Assembly: GCF_028768465.1 (NCBI RefSeq) | Contig: NZ_CP118225.1 | Location: 6,305,001-6,369,000, forward strand | Reading direction: 5' to 3' | Length of the DNA stretch: 64,000 bases | Source of the DNA: Rhodopirellula sp. P2 | GTDB lineage: Bacteria > Planctomycetota > Planctomycetia > Pirellulales > Pirellulaceae | Shown: piece after piece, positions 17,158-26,855 of the stretch | Numbering within the stretch: position 1 is the stretch's first letter | Layout of the letters: every line of letters starts with the position of its first letter | Made by a program: the position numbers and the translations under genes | The notes under the pieces: model-generated | Told to the model about the DNA's origin: nothing | The model's database searches: none | What the model saw: the letters and a program-made list of their open reading frames with translations, nothing else

Positions 17158-18027
17158 TTGAGCGACGATCTCATCCTTGGCAGCCTTCCCGAAGAAATTT
17201 TGGAAGAGCTGTACCAAGCCAAGAAGACCTTGGAACATCACGGGATCGCGGATCGGTTGACCGAGATGATCGGAACACCGGTGACGGCATCGCTGAAGAT
17301 GTTGCCCGACAGTGTCGAGTCTGCGATCCATTCGGCAATCGAAAAATCACTCCACATCGCACTCGATGTCGCCTTGCGAACGTTGGGGAGCGATAAAAAT
17401 CCGTCCGGTTCAAAAGGCCGCGGCAAACCCAAATTGCTGACGCACAAGTTGTTGGCGGGAATCAGTGGTGCGGCAGGTGGTGCACTCGGTGGGGCGACCG
17501 TTGCGGCGGAATTGCCCGTCTCGACTGTGTTGATTCTACGGAGCGTCGCCGATATCGCTCGCAGTGAGGGTGAAGATCTCTCCGATGTCGAATCGCGGCT
17601 GGCATGCTTGGAAGTCTTTGCGCTCGATCCTGGCCAATCCTCCGACATCGACGACGAAACCGAAATTGGTTACTTCGCCGTGCGAGCCGCGATGGCGAAG
17701 CAGATCCAAGACGCGTCTCAGTACATTCTTAAAAATGGCATCAAAGACTCCGCTGCACCGCCGCTGGTTCGATTGGTGACACAAATCGGCAAGCGGTTTG
17801 GCATGGTGGTGAGTGAAAAAGTGGCAGCCCAGGCCATCCCCATCATCGGCGCGCTAGGCGGCGCGCTGATCAACAGCTATTTCATCGACCACTATCAGGA
17901 TCTGGCTCGCGCTCACTTCACAATTCGGCGCCTCGAACGAGAACACGGCCAACCCCTCGTCCGTGAAGCTTACGGGCAGATCAAACTTCGGCAGCGACCT
18001 CGGCGAGTGACCGATCGCAAGGCTTGA
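17158..18027 (+). CDS. EcsC family protein
   Basis: 289 residues from a TTG start (MSDDLILGSLPEEILEELYQ). Amphipathic N-terminal half, then the glycine/alanine-rich EcsC core: KLLAGISGAAGGALGGATVA followed by AELPVSTVLILRSVADIARS and EGEDLSDVESRLACLEVFAL. A second small-residue hydrophobic stretch AIPIIGALGGALINSYFI is near residue 240. EcsC proteins are peripheral or membrane proteins of unknown biochemical role, named from the Bacillus ecs operon; no ABC transporter genes are adjacent here. A later start is possible because TTG lacks a clear ribosome-binding site. Confidence 0.85.
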   Translation: MSDDLILGSLPEEILEELYQAKKTLEHHGIADRLTEMIGTPVTASLKMLPDSVESAIHSAIEKSLHIALDVALRTLGSDKNPSGSKGRGKPKLLTHKLLAGISGAAGGALGGATVAAELPVSTVLILRSVADIARSEGEDLSDVESRLACLEVFALDPGQSSDIDDETEIGYFAVRAAMAKQIQDASQYILKNGIKDSAAPPLVRLVTQIGKRFGMVVSEKVAAQAIPIIGALGGALINSYFIDHYQDLARAHFTIRRLEREHGQPLVREAYGQIKLRQRPRRVTDRKA

Positions 18028-18054
18028 TTGCTGTTTGGACGTTTCAACTCTGCG

Positions 18055-18125
18055 ACTCACCTGAGCAGGTCGGTAGGAATGATCGGGCAAAACCATGTGA
18101 GCCGTTTGGGCGTTCGCCCCGGTTG
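18055..18125. repeat. Half copy of the window's palindromic repeat family
   Basis: Contains GAGCAGGTCGGTAGGAATGA, then TCGGGCAAAACCATGTGAGC and CGTTTGGGCGTT. This equals the reverse complement of the right arm of the full 127-bp palindrome at 26466-26592. It lies downstream of the EcsC gene stop. Confidence 0.7.
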
Positions 18126-18283
18126 GACGTGGGAGCAACCACGCTACCCAAAACATTCAAAATGCTGAAAGACTTCTGCCGAACTGCTTAGTGGCCACTC
18201 CGCTGCTGCCGCTGGTCGGCAATTGACCAGACGGGAGCTTCGCCGGTCATTTCGGAACGCCAAAGTCGTTTGACCAACCCGTT

Positions 18284-18703
18284 GTGAATTCCAACGCGTC
18301 TCCCGTCGCCGCTTCAACGGCGTATTCCGCTGGGGTGGGCGTTGACGACCAAGCCGCCGATTTAATTCAAACCAGTGTCTGGAAAAAGGTCCTGATCGGT
18401 GCGGTCGTCACCCCGGTGTGTGTGGGAGGTTTGACTCGTAAATTCATGGTCCGAAATGCGGACAAGCAATATGATTTCGACCCGATCGCCATTGGATTGC
18501 TGCTGGTCCTGTCCTCGGTCGTGGGCGGATTGTTGGGAGCCTTGTTGGCGTGGAAGGACCGTGTGGAGTATCGCCGGGCGAACAATTTGCCGATCAGTTT
18601 TCCTTCCAAACTGCTGTTCGGCTACGGCATCCTTTCGTTGGTTCTGGTGTGGGTTCCAATCGCGATTTTGGGGACGCTCCTTGTCCTGGTTTTGACGCTG
18701 TGA
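18284..18703 (+). CDS. Predicted small integral membrane protein (139 aa)
   Basis: GTG start. Hydrophobic segments at about 36-50 (VLIGAVVTPVCVGGL), 70-90 (IAIGLLLVLSSVVGGLLGAL) and 112-138 (FGYGILSLVLVWVPIAILGT) predict three membrane helices separated by short basic loops. No recognisable domain; function unknown. The start is uncertain because there is no obvious ribosome-binding site. Confidence 0.6.
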   Translation: MNSNASPVAASTAYSAGVGVDDQAADLIQTSVWKKVLIGAVVTPVCVGGLTRKFMVRNADKQYDFDPIAIGLLLVLSSVVGGLLGALLAWKDRVEYRRANNLPISFPSKLLFGYGILSLVLVWVPIAILGTLLVLVLTL

Positions 18704-18824
18704 ACATCGCAGTGACAAGCGTGTGTGACATTCCGCTGTTGAAAACGCCCTTGTACACAGGGGCGTGAACCAATTGACCGCGTGACACGGATGGTTGAGG
18801 CCTTCTTTTCTTGGAGGCCTTTTC

Positions 18825-20396
18825 ATGATCGTGTCATCTGTCGCCATTTCGAAGTCGCGAGATCCCGTTCCATCGCGGGAACGTTCATCGCGATCACCTC
18901 GCTGGAGCGAGCCAACTCGACCGCCATCGCCACAGGGTGCCGAGCAGAATCAGAGGTCTGAAGAAAGACCTCGATCTTTTCACGCCCTCATATCTCGGTT
19001 GCGAATCAGGGGACGGGAAACGCTGACCGAAATGCCATCTTGGTTGATCAGCATGGTCGTTCATCTGACCTTGCTGCTCGTGTTGGCGTTGATCGGACGC
19101 TCGACGAACAAGGTCGGACGAATTGAATTGCTGTTTCGGCAATCGTCTGAAAGCTCCGGCATGGAATTGGCCGAGTTCACCATCGCCGCTACGGCACCGT
19201 TGGAATCGTTCGAACGTTCCATGGAAGAAGAGCGAATCGACACCACACAGTTGGTCTCGCTCGACGCGGAAGCGGAGATGTTCTCGCTGGTGCCAAAGTT
19301 GGATGCCAGTCTATTTGATCCGGTGGTTGCTTCGACGGGCCAATTGGACAAGTCCAACAAGATGTTCCAGGGGCGATCCGGGACGATGAAGGCACGTCTG
19401 TTGAAGATGTATGGTGGCGATCAAACGACCGAGGACGCTGTCGAAGCAGGGTTGGTGTGGTTGAAGCGTCAGCAACTTCGCAACGGCAGTTGGAGTCTGC
19501 ACGGGCCGTATGCCAACGGTGCTCGCGGTGAGAACCAGACCAGCGCCACCGCGATGGCGATGCTGGCGTTCATGGGCGCAGGAAGCACTCACCGAGGAGG
19601 CCCCTATCAAAAAGAACTGCTCCGAGCGGCACGTTGGTTGGTCGCGAAACAAGACCGGCAAGGCTTCCTGGCAGGATCCGAAATGGGGCACGAACGAATG
19701 TATTCACAAGCTCAAGCGACCATCGCGTTGTGTGAGTTGTATGCGATGACAGGCGATTCATGGATTCGTCCCTACGCGCAATCGGCCTGCGATTTCGCCG
19801 TTGCTTCCCAGTCACCGCAAGGAGGCTGGCGATATCAACCTCGAATGGACAGCGACACATCGGTGACAGGTTGGTTCGTGATGGGTCTGAAGAGCGGTGA
19901 TGCCGGCGGACTGGAGGTGGACCCGTACATCTGGCCGAAAATTGAGCGCTACTTCGATTCTGTCAGCCAAGGGTACACAGGCGGGTATTCCTACATGCCA
20001 AACGTTGCCCCCTCCCCTGCGATGACGGCCGAAGGCGTCTTGTGTCATCAGTATCTCGGCCGGCAACGCAACATGCCGGGGATGGCACAGAGTCTGGGCA
20101 CGTTGGTGCAGAATCATCCCGTCAAAGCAAACGAAGCCGACGTTTACTATTGGTACTACGCGACTCAAGCGTTGCACCATTATGGAGGACCGCTATGGAA
20201 TCAATGGAATGAAGAGCTGAAGGCCACTTTGCCAGCTCGCCAAGAAAAACGCGGGCGCGAACACGGAAGCTGGTCCCCAAGCGGAGACGCTTGGGGCGGC
20301 TACGCCGGTCGCCTGTACACGACATGCTTGTCGATCTATTGCCTGGAAGTCTACTACCGCCACCTGCCGCTGTATGACCATGCGGAACTCGACTGA
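18825..20396 (+). CDS. Membrane-anchored squalene-cyclase/prenyltransferase-fold protein
   Basis: 523 residues from ATG 18825, preceded by TTGGAGGCC. A basic, Pro/Arg-rich N-terminus (about 1-65) is followed by one membrane helix (SWLISMVVHLTLLLVLALIG, about 68-87) and an exposed domain. Residues from about 205 contain alpha-toroid repeats (GLVWLKRQQLRNGSWSLHGP; GGWRYQPRMDSDTSVTGWFV; HGSWSPSGDAWGGYAGRLYT). There is no DxDD motif, so it is not an obvious triterpene cyclase; the fold is used in planctomycetes by large exported or anchored proteins of unknown role. A paralogous fold occurs at 61530. Confidence 0.82.
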   Translation: MIVSSVAISKSRDPVPSRERSSRSPRWSEPTRPPSPQGAEQNQRSEERPRSFHALISRLRIRGRETLTEMPSWLISMVVHLTLLLVLALIGRSTNKVGRIELLFRQSSESSGMELAEFTIAATAPLESFERSMEEERIDTTQLVSLDAEAEMFSLVPKLDASLFDPVVASTGQLDKSNKMFQGRSGTMKARLLKMYGGDQTTEDAVEAGLVWLKRQQLRNGSWSLHGPYANGARGENQTSATAMAMLAFMGAGSTHRGGPYQKELLRAARWLVAKQDRQGFLAGSEMGHERMYSQAQATIALCELYAMTGDSWIRPYAQSACDFAVASQSPQGGWRYQPRMDSDTSVTGWFVMGLKSGDAGGLEVDPYIWPKIERYFDSVSQGYTGGYSYMPNVAPSPAMTAEGVLCHQYLGRQRNMPGMAQSLGTLVQNHPVKANEADVYYWYYATQALHHYGGPLWNQWNEELKATLPARQEKRGREHGSWSPSGDAWGGYAGRLYTTCLSIYCLEVYYRHLPLYDHAELD

Positions 20397-20486
20397 GTCG
20401 GAGGTCGGACGACATTCGCTACGAACTGCCCCGCAACACCGGACGGTGGCGGAGCACTCGAGAGCCGAGCGAAACGAGATCCTTGA

Positions 20487-21749
20487 TCACTTGCCTTCCG
20501 CGATGCAGTACAGCGATTGGTCGCTACGCAGATAGAGCTTTTCGTCCGAGACCGCCGGAGACGCATTGAAATCGGTTTTGTCGGATTCAAAGATGTTCTG
20601 GGCGATGGGACGAAAGGACTCGCCTGGGCGATAGACCAGCGTGCCGCTATGACGGGTCACGACATAGATGTAGTCGCCGACGAGGACAGGCGAAGCGTAG
20701 ACGGGGCGACCACTTTCCAAGTTGTTGACTCGTTCGCGGTAGATGACCTCGCCGTCGTCGGCAGAAGTGCAGTAGGCAATTCCGCGATCATCGATCCAGT
20801 ACAACCTCTTCTCAATCAGCAACGGTGTGGCAACATACGAACTGGAACGGTTCGTCCAACGAACATGGGAATCGGTCACGTCGTCATCACCGCCAACTCG
20901 CACTGCGATGCTACCGGACGCGCGGTAGCCACCAAAGCTGTAGATGGTCCCGCCATCGACGATGATCGAAGGGGTGACGTTGCCGGTCATGGGAGATTCG
21001 GCAAACCATTTCAGTTTGCCAGTCGCAGGATTCAACGACCAAATTTCGCCGGGCACGCTGATGACCAACTCCGTGTCGCCGCCTTCGGTTGGCACGATCC
21101 GAGGTGTGCCGTAGGTCAATTCCAACATCCCGGCTTCTTGACGCCAAACTTCTTTGCCGGTGGTTTTCTCCAGCGCATAAATCGACTTGGATTCTTCCGC
21201 AGCGTTGACGATGACCAGGTTCTCGAACACGACCAAACTCGCGGCTGATCCCCAGCGGCGATTGCTCGATTCCTTGCCCACGTCCACGCTCCAAATCTTT
21301 TGCCCGTTGAGATCGAGGCAGTGCACGCCTCCTTTGCCCAGAAAGACAAAAACATTTTGCCCATCGGTCACCGGCGTGTTGCTCGCGTAGCCATGCTCCG
21401 TGATGTATCCCTGGTAACCGTCTTCGCGATAGTCGACAGGAAAATCAACCGCCCAAAGTTGTTCGCCACTGTTCTTGTCAAAGCTCAGCACTTGACGTTT
21501 CGCGGTGTCAACGCCGGCGACATAACAAGTCACGATGACTCGATCACCGACAACGATGGGACTGGAGGAACCACCGCCCGGCAAATCCACTTTCCAAGCC
21601 AAATGATTTGCGTCGTCCCAGGTTGTCGGAACCACCTCGGTCGAGCGAGCCGATCCGCCTGGGCCCAGGAATTCAGGCCAGTCATCCGCCGACGCATGAG
21701 GCACCGCGGGGAGCGAACACAAACAAACGAAAAGGAATCGAATCATCAT
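20487..21749 (-). CDS. Exported PQQ-like beta-propeller repeat protein
   Basis: 420 residues from the ATG at 21749 (MMIRFLFVCLCSLPAVPHAS), which gives a clean signal peptide; the open frame extends 68 codons further upstream without protein-like sequence. DWPEFLGPGGSARS opens the mature protein in the way usual for planctomycete PQQ_2 propellers. Repeats with W and G at blade ends follow (GEQLWAVDFPVDY; GQKIWSVDVG; GKEVWRQEAG; GKLKWFAESP). No dehydrogenase catalytic residues are evident, so it is probably a structural or binding propeller. The gene is convergent with 18825-20396 and divergent from the peroxidase gene. Confidence 0.88.
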   Translation of the reverse strand: MMIRFLFVCLCSLPAVPHASADDWPEFLGPGGSARSTEVVPTTWDDANHLAWKVDLPGGGSSSPIVVGDRVIVTCYVAGVDTAKRQVLSFDKNSGEQLWAVDFPVDYREDGYQGYITEHGYASNTPVTDGQNVFVFLGKGGVHCLDLNGQKIWSVDVGKESSNRRWGSAASLVVFENLVIVNAAEESKSIYALEKTTGKEVWRQEAGMLELTYGTPRIVPTEGGDTELVISVPGEIWSLNPATGKLKWFAESPMTGNVTPSIIVDGGTIYSFGGYRASGSIAVRVGGDDDVTDSHVRWTNRSSSYVATPLLIEKRLYWIDDRGIAYCTSADDGEVIYRERVNNLESGRPVYASPVLVGDYIYVVTRHSGTLVYRPGESFRPIAQNIFESDKTDFNASPAVSDEKLYLRSDQSLYCIAEGK

Positions 21750-22011
21750 GAAAGTGGGTCTGTGGAAGGACTGAACTGAACCACTGCGGAAAACTGGCAG
21801 CGACTTTCTCTGCAGAGGAATGCGATATCCACCAACCCATCGGGCCACCAAAAACGGAGCGACAAACTTCTTTTCGTGACTCAAGAAGCCTTCCAAGGCC
21901 CAGAGCGGGAATCCCCGCACCCCAACTGTGACATTCCGCGAAGAATAGCACACCTAGAGAGAAGGACGTGTCGCTCTTCTCTTCTTCTCTAAAAACCGCA
22001 CAGGTGTCGCG

Positions 22012-24381
22012 ATGACAAAGTTCTGGAATCGTTGGATCGGAGGCCCTCAATCGTCACGCAAAAACCGCAAGCGGCGTACTTCGCAGCGGCGTCGCTTGCG
22101 ATCTGAGACGCTGGAGTCACGAAAATTGCTTGCGGCCAATCTGTTTCACAACGATGTCTTCCCCGAAGACGTCAATGAGGACGGGCAGGTCTCTGCGATT
22201 GATGCATTGGCGATCATCAATCAAATGAACAGTGACAGCGTGAGTGGCTTGAGTTCGCAGTTGCAGGGTGCCGACAGCGCAACGGGTGGAGGGCAGCGTG
22301 TCGACAACTCACGCCCATCGCGAGGCCGAATGACCGATGTCAATAACGATGGCCGAGACACGGCGCTCGATGCACTGATGGTGATCAATCGACTCAACCG
22401 CGATCGAAACTCCAATCACACCATGGACCGTCCAGAAGAAGTTCCCGAGACACCTGACGACACCGATTCGGTTTCGGACGAAGTTCGGTCGATCGATGGC
22501 ACAGGCAACAACATCGAGAACCCCGAATTGGGATCGACCAACACGGAGTTGTTGCGAGTCACCGAGAATGATTACGCCGATGGCATTTCAGAACCCAGCG
22601 GAGAAGACCGGCCGAGTGCTCGTGAAATCAGCAACACCTTGGCTGCCGCCGATCCTGAAGGAACCACGAATGACCGCGATCTGACTGCCTTTGTCTACGC
22701 CTGGGGGCAGTTCATCGATCACGACATCGATCTGTCTTTGACACCCGAAACAGATGGTGAGTCATTCGATATCGAAGTGCCTGAAGGCGATGCCTACTTC
22801 GATCCGTTCAGCACCGGTGAAGCCACGATTGGCTTGACACGATCCAATTTCGCCGACGGAACGGGCACCTCGGTCGACAACCCAGCCGAACAGGTCAATT
22901 CCATCACGGCTTGGATCGATGGGTCGCAGGTTTACGGCAGCGACCAAGAAACCGCGGATTCCCTGCGTGAATTCGTCGGCGGTCGATTGCTGATCACCGA
23001 CGACGGCTTGTTGCCGACCGACGAAAACGATGTCTTGATGGCGGGAGACATTCGCGCAGCTGAAAACATCATCCTCACCTCGATGCAGACCCTGTTCCTT
23101 CGCGAACACAATCGCTTGGCGGATGAAATTTCAGCGGTGAACGCGTCACTCAGTGACGAGGAAATTTACCAAGAGGCTCGTGCGACCGTGATCGCGGAAA
23201 TTCAGTCGATCACGCTCAACGAATACCTACCGGCCCTGTTGGGCGAAGACGCGATCTCGGAATACACCGGGTATGACTCGACCGTGGATCCCTCGATCGC
23301 CAATGAGTTCTCCACCGCGGCATTCCGATTCGGTCACACGACCTTGAACGATGAGTTCCGGTTCGTGGACAACGATGGCAATGAAATGGCTGATGCGGTG
23401 GCCCTTGCCGATGCGTTCTTCCAGCCTGAGCTATTGGAGGACACCGGGATTGATCCGTTGCTGAAATACGCTGCCTCCTCGCTGTCCCAAGAGGTGGACT
23501 TGGAAGTGGTCGATAGCCTGCGAAATTTCCTGTTCGGTCCTCCCGGTGCCGGTGGGTTCGATCTGGTCTCGCTGAATATCCAACGAGGCCGGGACCACGG
23601 ACTGGCGGATTTCAACTCCACGCGGGAAGCCTACGGTTTGGAAGCGGTGGAATCGTTTGACGAAATCACCAGCGACGCTGACGTGGCCGCCAACTTGGAA
23701 GCCTTGTATGGCGACGTGAACAACATCGATCTGTGGGTTGGCTTGCTGGCCGAAGATCACACCGACGATGGTTCACTGGGGGAAACCGCAACGGCCATCA
23801 TCTCGGACCAATTCGAGCGACTTCGCGATGGCGACCGGTTCTGGTACGAGAACACGATGACGGATCGCGAAGTACGCGAAATCGAGAACACTTCCTTGGG
23901 CGACGTCATTGCGAGAAACACGAACGTCAATTCTTTGCAGGAAAACGTGTTCTTCTTCTCGCCGACAATCACCGGAACGGTGGTGGCCGAGCAAACGCCG
24001 ACCGTGATGGACAACAACGATCGGGGGCGTTCTGATCGCCTGAACCCGTCCAGCATTGTTCCTGACGGGGATGTGGAACTGCTGGCAAGAGATCAGTCCC
24101 ACAATCCGACGGGGCAGAAAGACAATCGCGGCAGCCATCGAGCGGAACCGATGGTTGGCGTGGCAGTTGATTTACTGGATCGCGATGGCAACGTGGTGGA
24201 CACTGCAATCACGGATGAACAAGGCAAGTATCGCTTCACCGATTTTGCTCATTCCGGTTCGTACTCGGTGCGAATGAGTTCGTCCGACGACTACGTTGTC
24301 CTCGGAAGCGATACGCTGGACGTCCAGATCAGCAATGGCGAAGAATCCCTTCGCGAAATGAACTTTGCCGTTCTGGTTTAG
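22012..24381 (+). CDS. Exported animal-type heme peroxidase with dockerin-like repeats
   Basis: 789 residues. The N-terminus is very basic (RKNRKRRTSQRRRLRS) and leads to TLESRKLLA (33-41), the planctomycete LExR-type export motif. Two dockerin-type Ca-binding repeats follow (DVNEDGQVSAIDALAIINQM at 53-72 and DVNNDGRDTALDALMVINRL at 109-128). The animal heme peroxidase domain spans about 165-660, with distal H237 (GQFIDHDIDL), REHNRLAD, and proximal H442 (AAFRFGHTTLNDEF); RGRDHGL is also present. A C-terminal Ig-like or SdrD-like module (about 705-789, VVDTAITDEQGKYRFTDF) ends the protein. It would oxidise halides or phenolics outside the cell. Confidence 0.93.
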   Translation: MTKFWNRWIGGPQSSRKNRKRRTSQRRRLRSETLESRKLLAANLFHNDVFPEDVNEDGQVSAIDALAIINQMNSDSVSGLSSQLQGADSATGGGQRVDNSRPSRGRMTDVNNDGRDTALDALMVINRLNRDRNSNHTMDRPEEVPETPDDTDSVSDEVRSIDGTGNNIENPELGSTNTELLRVTENDYADGISEPSGEDRPSAREISNTLAAADPEGTTNDRDLTAFVYAWGQFIDHDIDLSLTPETDGESFDIEVPEGDAYFDPFSTGEATIGLTRSNFADGTGTSVDNPAEQVNSITAWIDGSQVYGSDQETADSLREFVGGRLLITDDGLLPTDENDVLMAGDIRAAENIILTSMQTLFLREHNRLADEISAVNASLSDEEIYQEARATVIAEIQSITLNEYLPALLGEDAISEYTGYDSTVDPSIANEFSTAAFRFGHTTLNDEFRFVDNDGNEMADAVALADAFFQPELLEDTGIDPLLKYAASSLSQEVDLEVVDSLRNFLFGPPGAGGFDLVSLNIQRGRDHGLADFNSTREAYGLEAVESFDEITSDADVAANLEALYGDVNNIDLWVGLLAEDHTDDGSLGETATAIISDQFERLRDGDRFWYENTMTDREVREIENTSLGDVIARNTNVNSLQENVFFFSPTITGTVVAEQTPTVMDNNDRGRSDRLNPSSIVPDGDVELLARDQSHNPTGQKDNRGSHRAEPMVGVAVDLLDRDGNVVDTAITDEQGKYRFTDFAHSGSYSVRMSSSDDYVVLGSDTLDVQISNGEESLREMNFAVLV

Positions 24382-24617
24382 CAGAGACTGAAGTCTGGTG
24401 GAGTCCGCGCAACCCCTTCACCATTTTCGCGGACGAGTCGCCAACCGCAATCGTCTCGACCTCGTCTCAATCGAGTAGCGTCCGCGCCAAACGGTAGCGC
24501 TATTCGATGAGGTTCAATGAAGCTTGGCGAACTTGATCGTTTTGGAAAGGCAACGAAGACGGCTTGCCGGAGACTTTCCGGCTGGCCTCTTCGTGCAGCA
24601 CCAGGGCTTCCACCAGA

Positions 24618-26429
24618 TCAAACCAAGGCGATGGGCTCCGCTGGATCTCCCACCATCAACCCTCGAAGCAACAACCAATCCGGTTCCTCCGGCTCTTTCA
24701 TCAGCTGGACTTGGTATTGCTCTGCCAACCGCTGGTATTCTCCCAGGTGGCCTGTGAAGCGAAACAGCGCCGGAACGCCCCACCACTGAGGCTGTGTGGT
24801 GCGAGCACCATTTGCGAGCGCGATCGCGTAGTCCTTGGCGGCTTCCGGCCAAAGATGCAAGCGAGCGTACAGCTGAGCTCGCTGAACCCGAGGCAAGTAG
24901 TAGCTGGGCTGAATTTCCACAGCGGCATCGTAGTCGCGGGCGGCCTCGCTCCATTGACCCGCATTGAGATGGGCATGGCCACTGGCAACAAGCTCATTGG
25001 CCTGGGTTAAGTAAGTGGCAAACAACTCGACCTCCTGCTTGGCAGTGATCGCCTCCGCTTTGGCGACCATCGCGCCGCGCAACGCTTCGTCCTTCGCATT
25101 TCGTTCTTGAATTGCCTGGGACATTTGCCAAAGACTCGCTGCTGTGCCCAAAACCATCGTGCAGCCCACCAAGGTCACGATGCCAATCACCACTCGATTC
25201 CGACGAGCAAATTTCTGGAATTGATAGAACTTGCTCGGTGGTCTCGCGGTGACCGGTTCGCCCTGCAGGTAGTGCCGGATATCTTGGGCCAACGAGGCAG
25301 CGGAATCGTACCGACGAGTGCGATCCTTTTCCAACGCCTTCATCACGATCCAGTCCAAGTCGCCACGCAGGTCCGAACTGAAGCTTCGTGATTGAGAGGG
25401 CCCCATCCCGCCGGACTGAATCCCCAGACTCCGGATGCGTTCCGCGGTCAAAGTGGACAGCCGAGTGCTGGGCCGCGGCGGCTCTTCTTCGCGGATGATT
25501 CGCCGCATCTCGTCCAACCCCGCGGAATCCAGACGACCACGATCGAATGGCGTGGCCCCCACAAGCAACTCGTACAGCAGCACACCAAGCGAATAGATGT
25601 CGCTGCGAGTGTCCACGTCGAGGCTGCTCATCTTGGCTTGTTCGGGGCTCATGTAAAGCGGCGTCCCAATCATCGAGAAAAATCGCGTGTACACCGTTTT
25701 ATCGGTCAGCTTTTGTCCCAGTGCCTTGGCGACTCCGAAGTCAATCACTTTCGCGACCGCTTTTCCGTCGTGCAACGTCACCATCACATTGGACGGTTTG
25801 ATGTCGCGATGGATGACGCCTTTTTGATGGGCGTGATGAACGGCCGAGCACACATCGATCATCAGGTTCAACCGATCTCGCACGTCCAATTGCTTTTCAT
25901 CACAGAACTCCGTGATGGGAAGCCCCCGCACCAATTCCATGACGAAGTAGGGTCGATGATCGGTGGTCACGCCCGCTTCAAACACTTGTGTGATATTGGG
26001 GTGGTTCATCAACGCAACGGCCTGGCGTTCGGCTTCGAAGCGTGCGATGACTTCTTTGGAACCGACGCCCGGTTTGACAATTTTCAAGGCAACACGGCGA
26101 CGGACCGGTTGCTCTTGCTCGGCGACAAACACCAAACCAAACCCGCCTTCGCCAATTTGTTCCCTTAGCTTGTACGGGCCAATTTGCATCCCGATGTGAT
26201 CGACGGACTCATCCACCAGTTCCCTTGCCAGGAATGGTCGGCTGCGGTCGGCTCCGATGGGATGATCCAACAACGCCGCGGGTTGCTCATGGGCGGCGAG
26301 CAATCCTTCCACCGACTGCCGAAGGTTTGCATCGTCACCGCAGGCAGAGTCCAAGTACGCCAAACGGTCGTCAAGGTTTTCTTCCTCGATCGCCTGCAAA
26401 AATATCGCTCGTTCAGTCGGGTTGGTCAT
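24618..26429 (-). CDS. Transmembrane Ser/Thr protein kinase with C-terminal TPRs (apparently frame-shifted end)
   Basis: 603 residues. N-terminal helical cap (ERAIFLQAIEEENLDDRLAY) typical of planctomycete kinases; kinase domain about 86-390 with glycine loop GEGGFG (93-98), K116, HRDIKPSN (207-214), D230-F-G and GTPLYMSPEQ (255-264). One membrane helix at about 412-434 (VVIGIVTLVGCTMVLGTAAS) and TPR-like repeats at about 480-590 on the outer side. After the stop at 24618 the neighbouring frame continues sensibly (DLVEALVLHEEASRKVSGKP, ending in LNLIE) to a stop at 24500. A one-base insertion near 24618 may therefore have removed about 38 residues. The ECF sigma factor at 28443 is of the type usually found near such kinases. 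Confidence 0.9.
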   Translation of the reverse strand: MTNPTERAIFLQAIEEENLDDRLAYLDSACGDDANLRQSVEGLLAAHEQPAALLDHPIGADRSRPFLARELVDESVDHIGMQIGPYKLREQIGEGGFGLVFVAEQEQPVRRRVALKIVKPGVGSKEVIARFEAERQAVALMNHPNITQVFEAGVTTDHRPYFVMELVRGLPITEFCDEKQLDVRDRLNLMIDVCSAVHHAHQKGVIHRDIKPSNVMVTLHDGKAVAKVIDFGVAKALGQKLTDKTVYTRFFSMIGTPLYMSPEQAKMSSLDVDTRSDIYSLGVLLYELLVGATPFDRGRLDSAGLDEMRRIIREEEPPRPSTRLSTLTAERIRSLGIQSGGMGPSQSRSFSSDLRGDLDWIVMKALEKDRTRRYDSAASLAQDIRHYLQGEPVTARPPSKFYQFQKFARRNRVVIGIVTLVGCTMVLGTAASLWQMSQAIQERNAKDEALRGAMVAKAEAITAKQEVELFATYLTQANELVASGHAHLNAGQWSEAARDYDAAVEIQPSYYLPRVQRAQLYARLHLWPEAAKDYAIALANGARTTQPQWWGVPALFRFTGHLGEYQRLAEQYQVQLMKEPEEPDWLLLRGLMVGDPAEPIALV

Positions 26430-26465
26430 GGAACGATCGTAGCCTCCTGGTGTGTTCTCGGCTTC

Positions 26466-26592
26466 TAAGCAGGTACGCAGGTGTCATCGGGTATGTGAGC
26501 CGTTGGCGTTAGCCACGGTTTTCACGCGCAGGCCAGGCGAACGCCCAAACGGCGCACATGGTTGTGCCCGATCATTCCAGCCGACCTGCTTA
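26466..26592. repeat. 127-bp imperfect palindromic repeat (best full copy)
   Basis: Begins TAAGCAGGT and ends ACCTGCTTA, a perfect 9-bp terminal inversion. The left arm contains ATGTGAGCCGTTGGCGTTAG and CCACGGTT; the right arm CGAACGCCCAAACGGC, CACATGG and CCCGATCATTCCAGCC. The two arms are imperfect reverse complements of about 55 bp around a short centre. Related full, half or interrupted copies occur at 18055, 40645, 49009, 50095, 50235, 62862, 62919 and 63324. All are intergenic. Confidence 0.85.
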
Positions 26593-26855
26593 GCCTGGGA
26601 CGATTTTGTACTTCCCTGGCAGAATGCCTGTCCATTCTCACCCTTGAAATCTCCGCACTGAGATGAATCAGTCACGGGCGGGGCGGAGGCAGGATCTGTC
26701 CCAGTTGCTCTGGCGTGAGGATCGACGAAAGCTCTTTATCGAAGTCATCCGGGCAAAGACGGAGGAAGCCAATCACGAAGAATTGAAATGGCCTCAAAGT
26801 GTCCGATCCTGTCGCTCATGGTCAAGTCTCGAGCAGCAGAGTTGGCCACGACACA

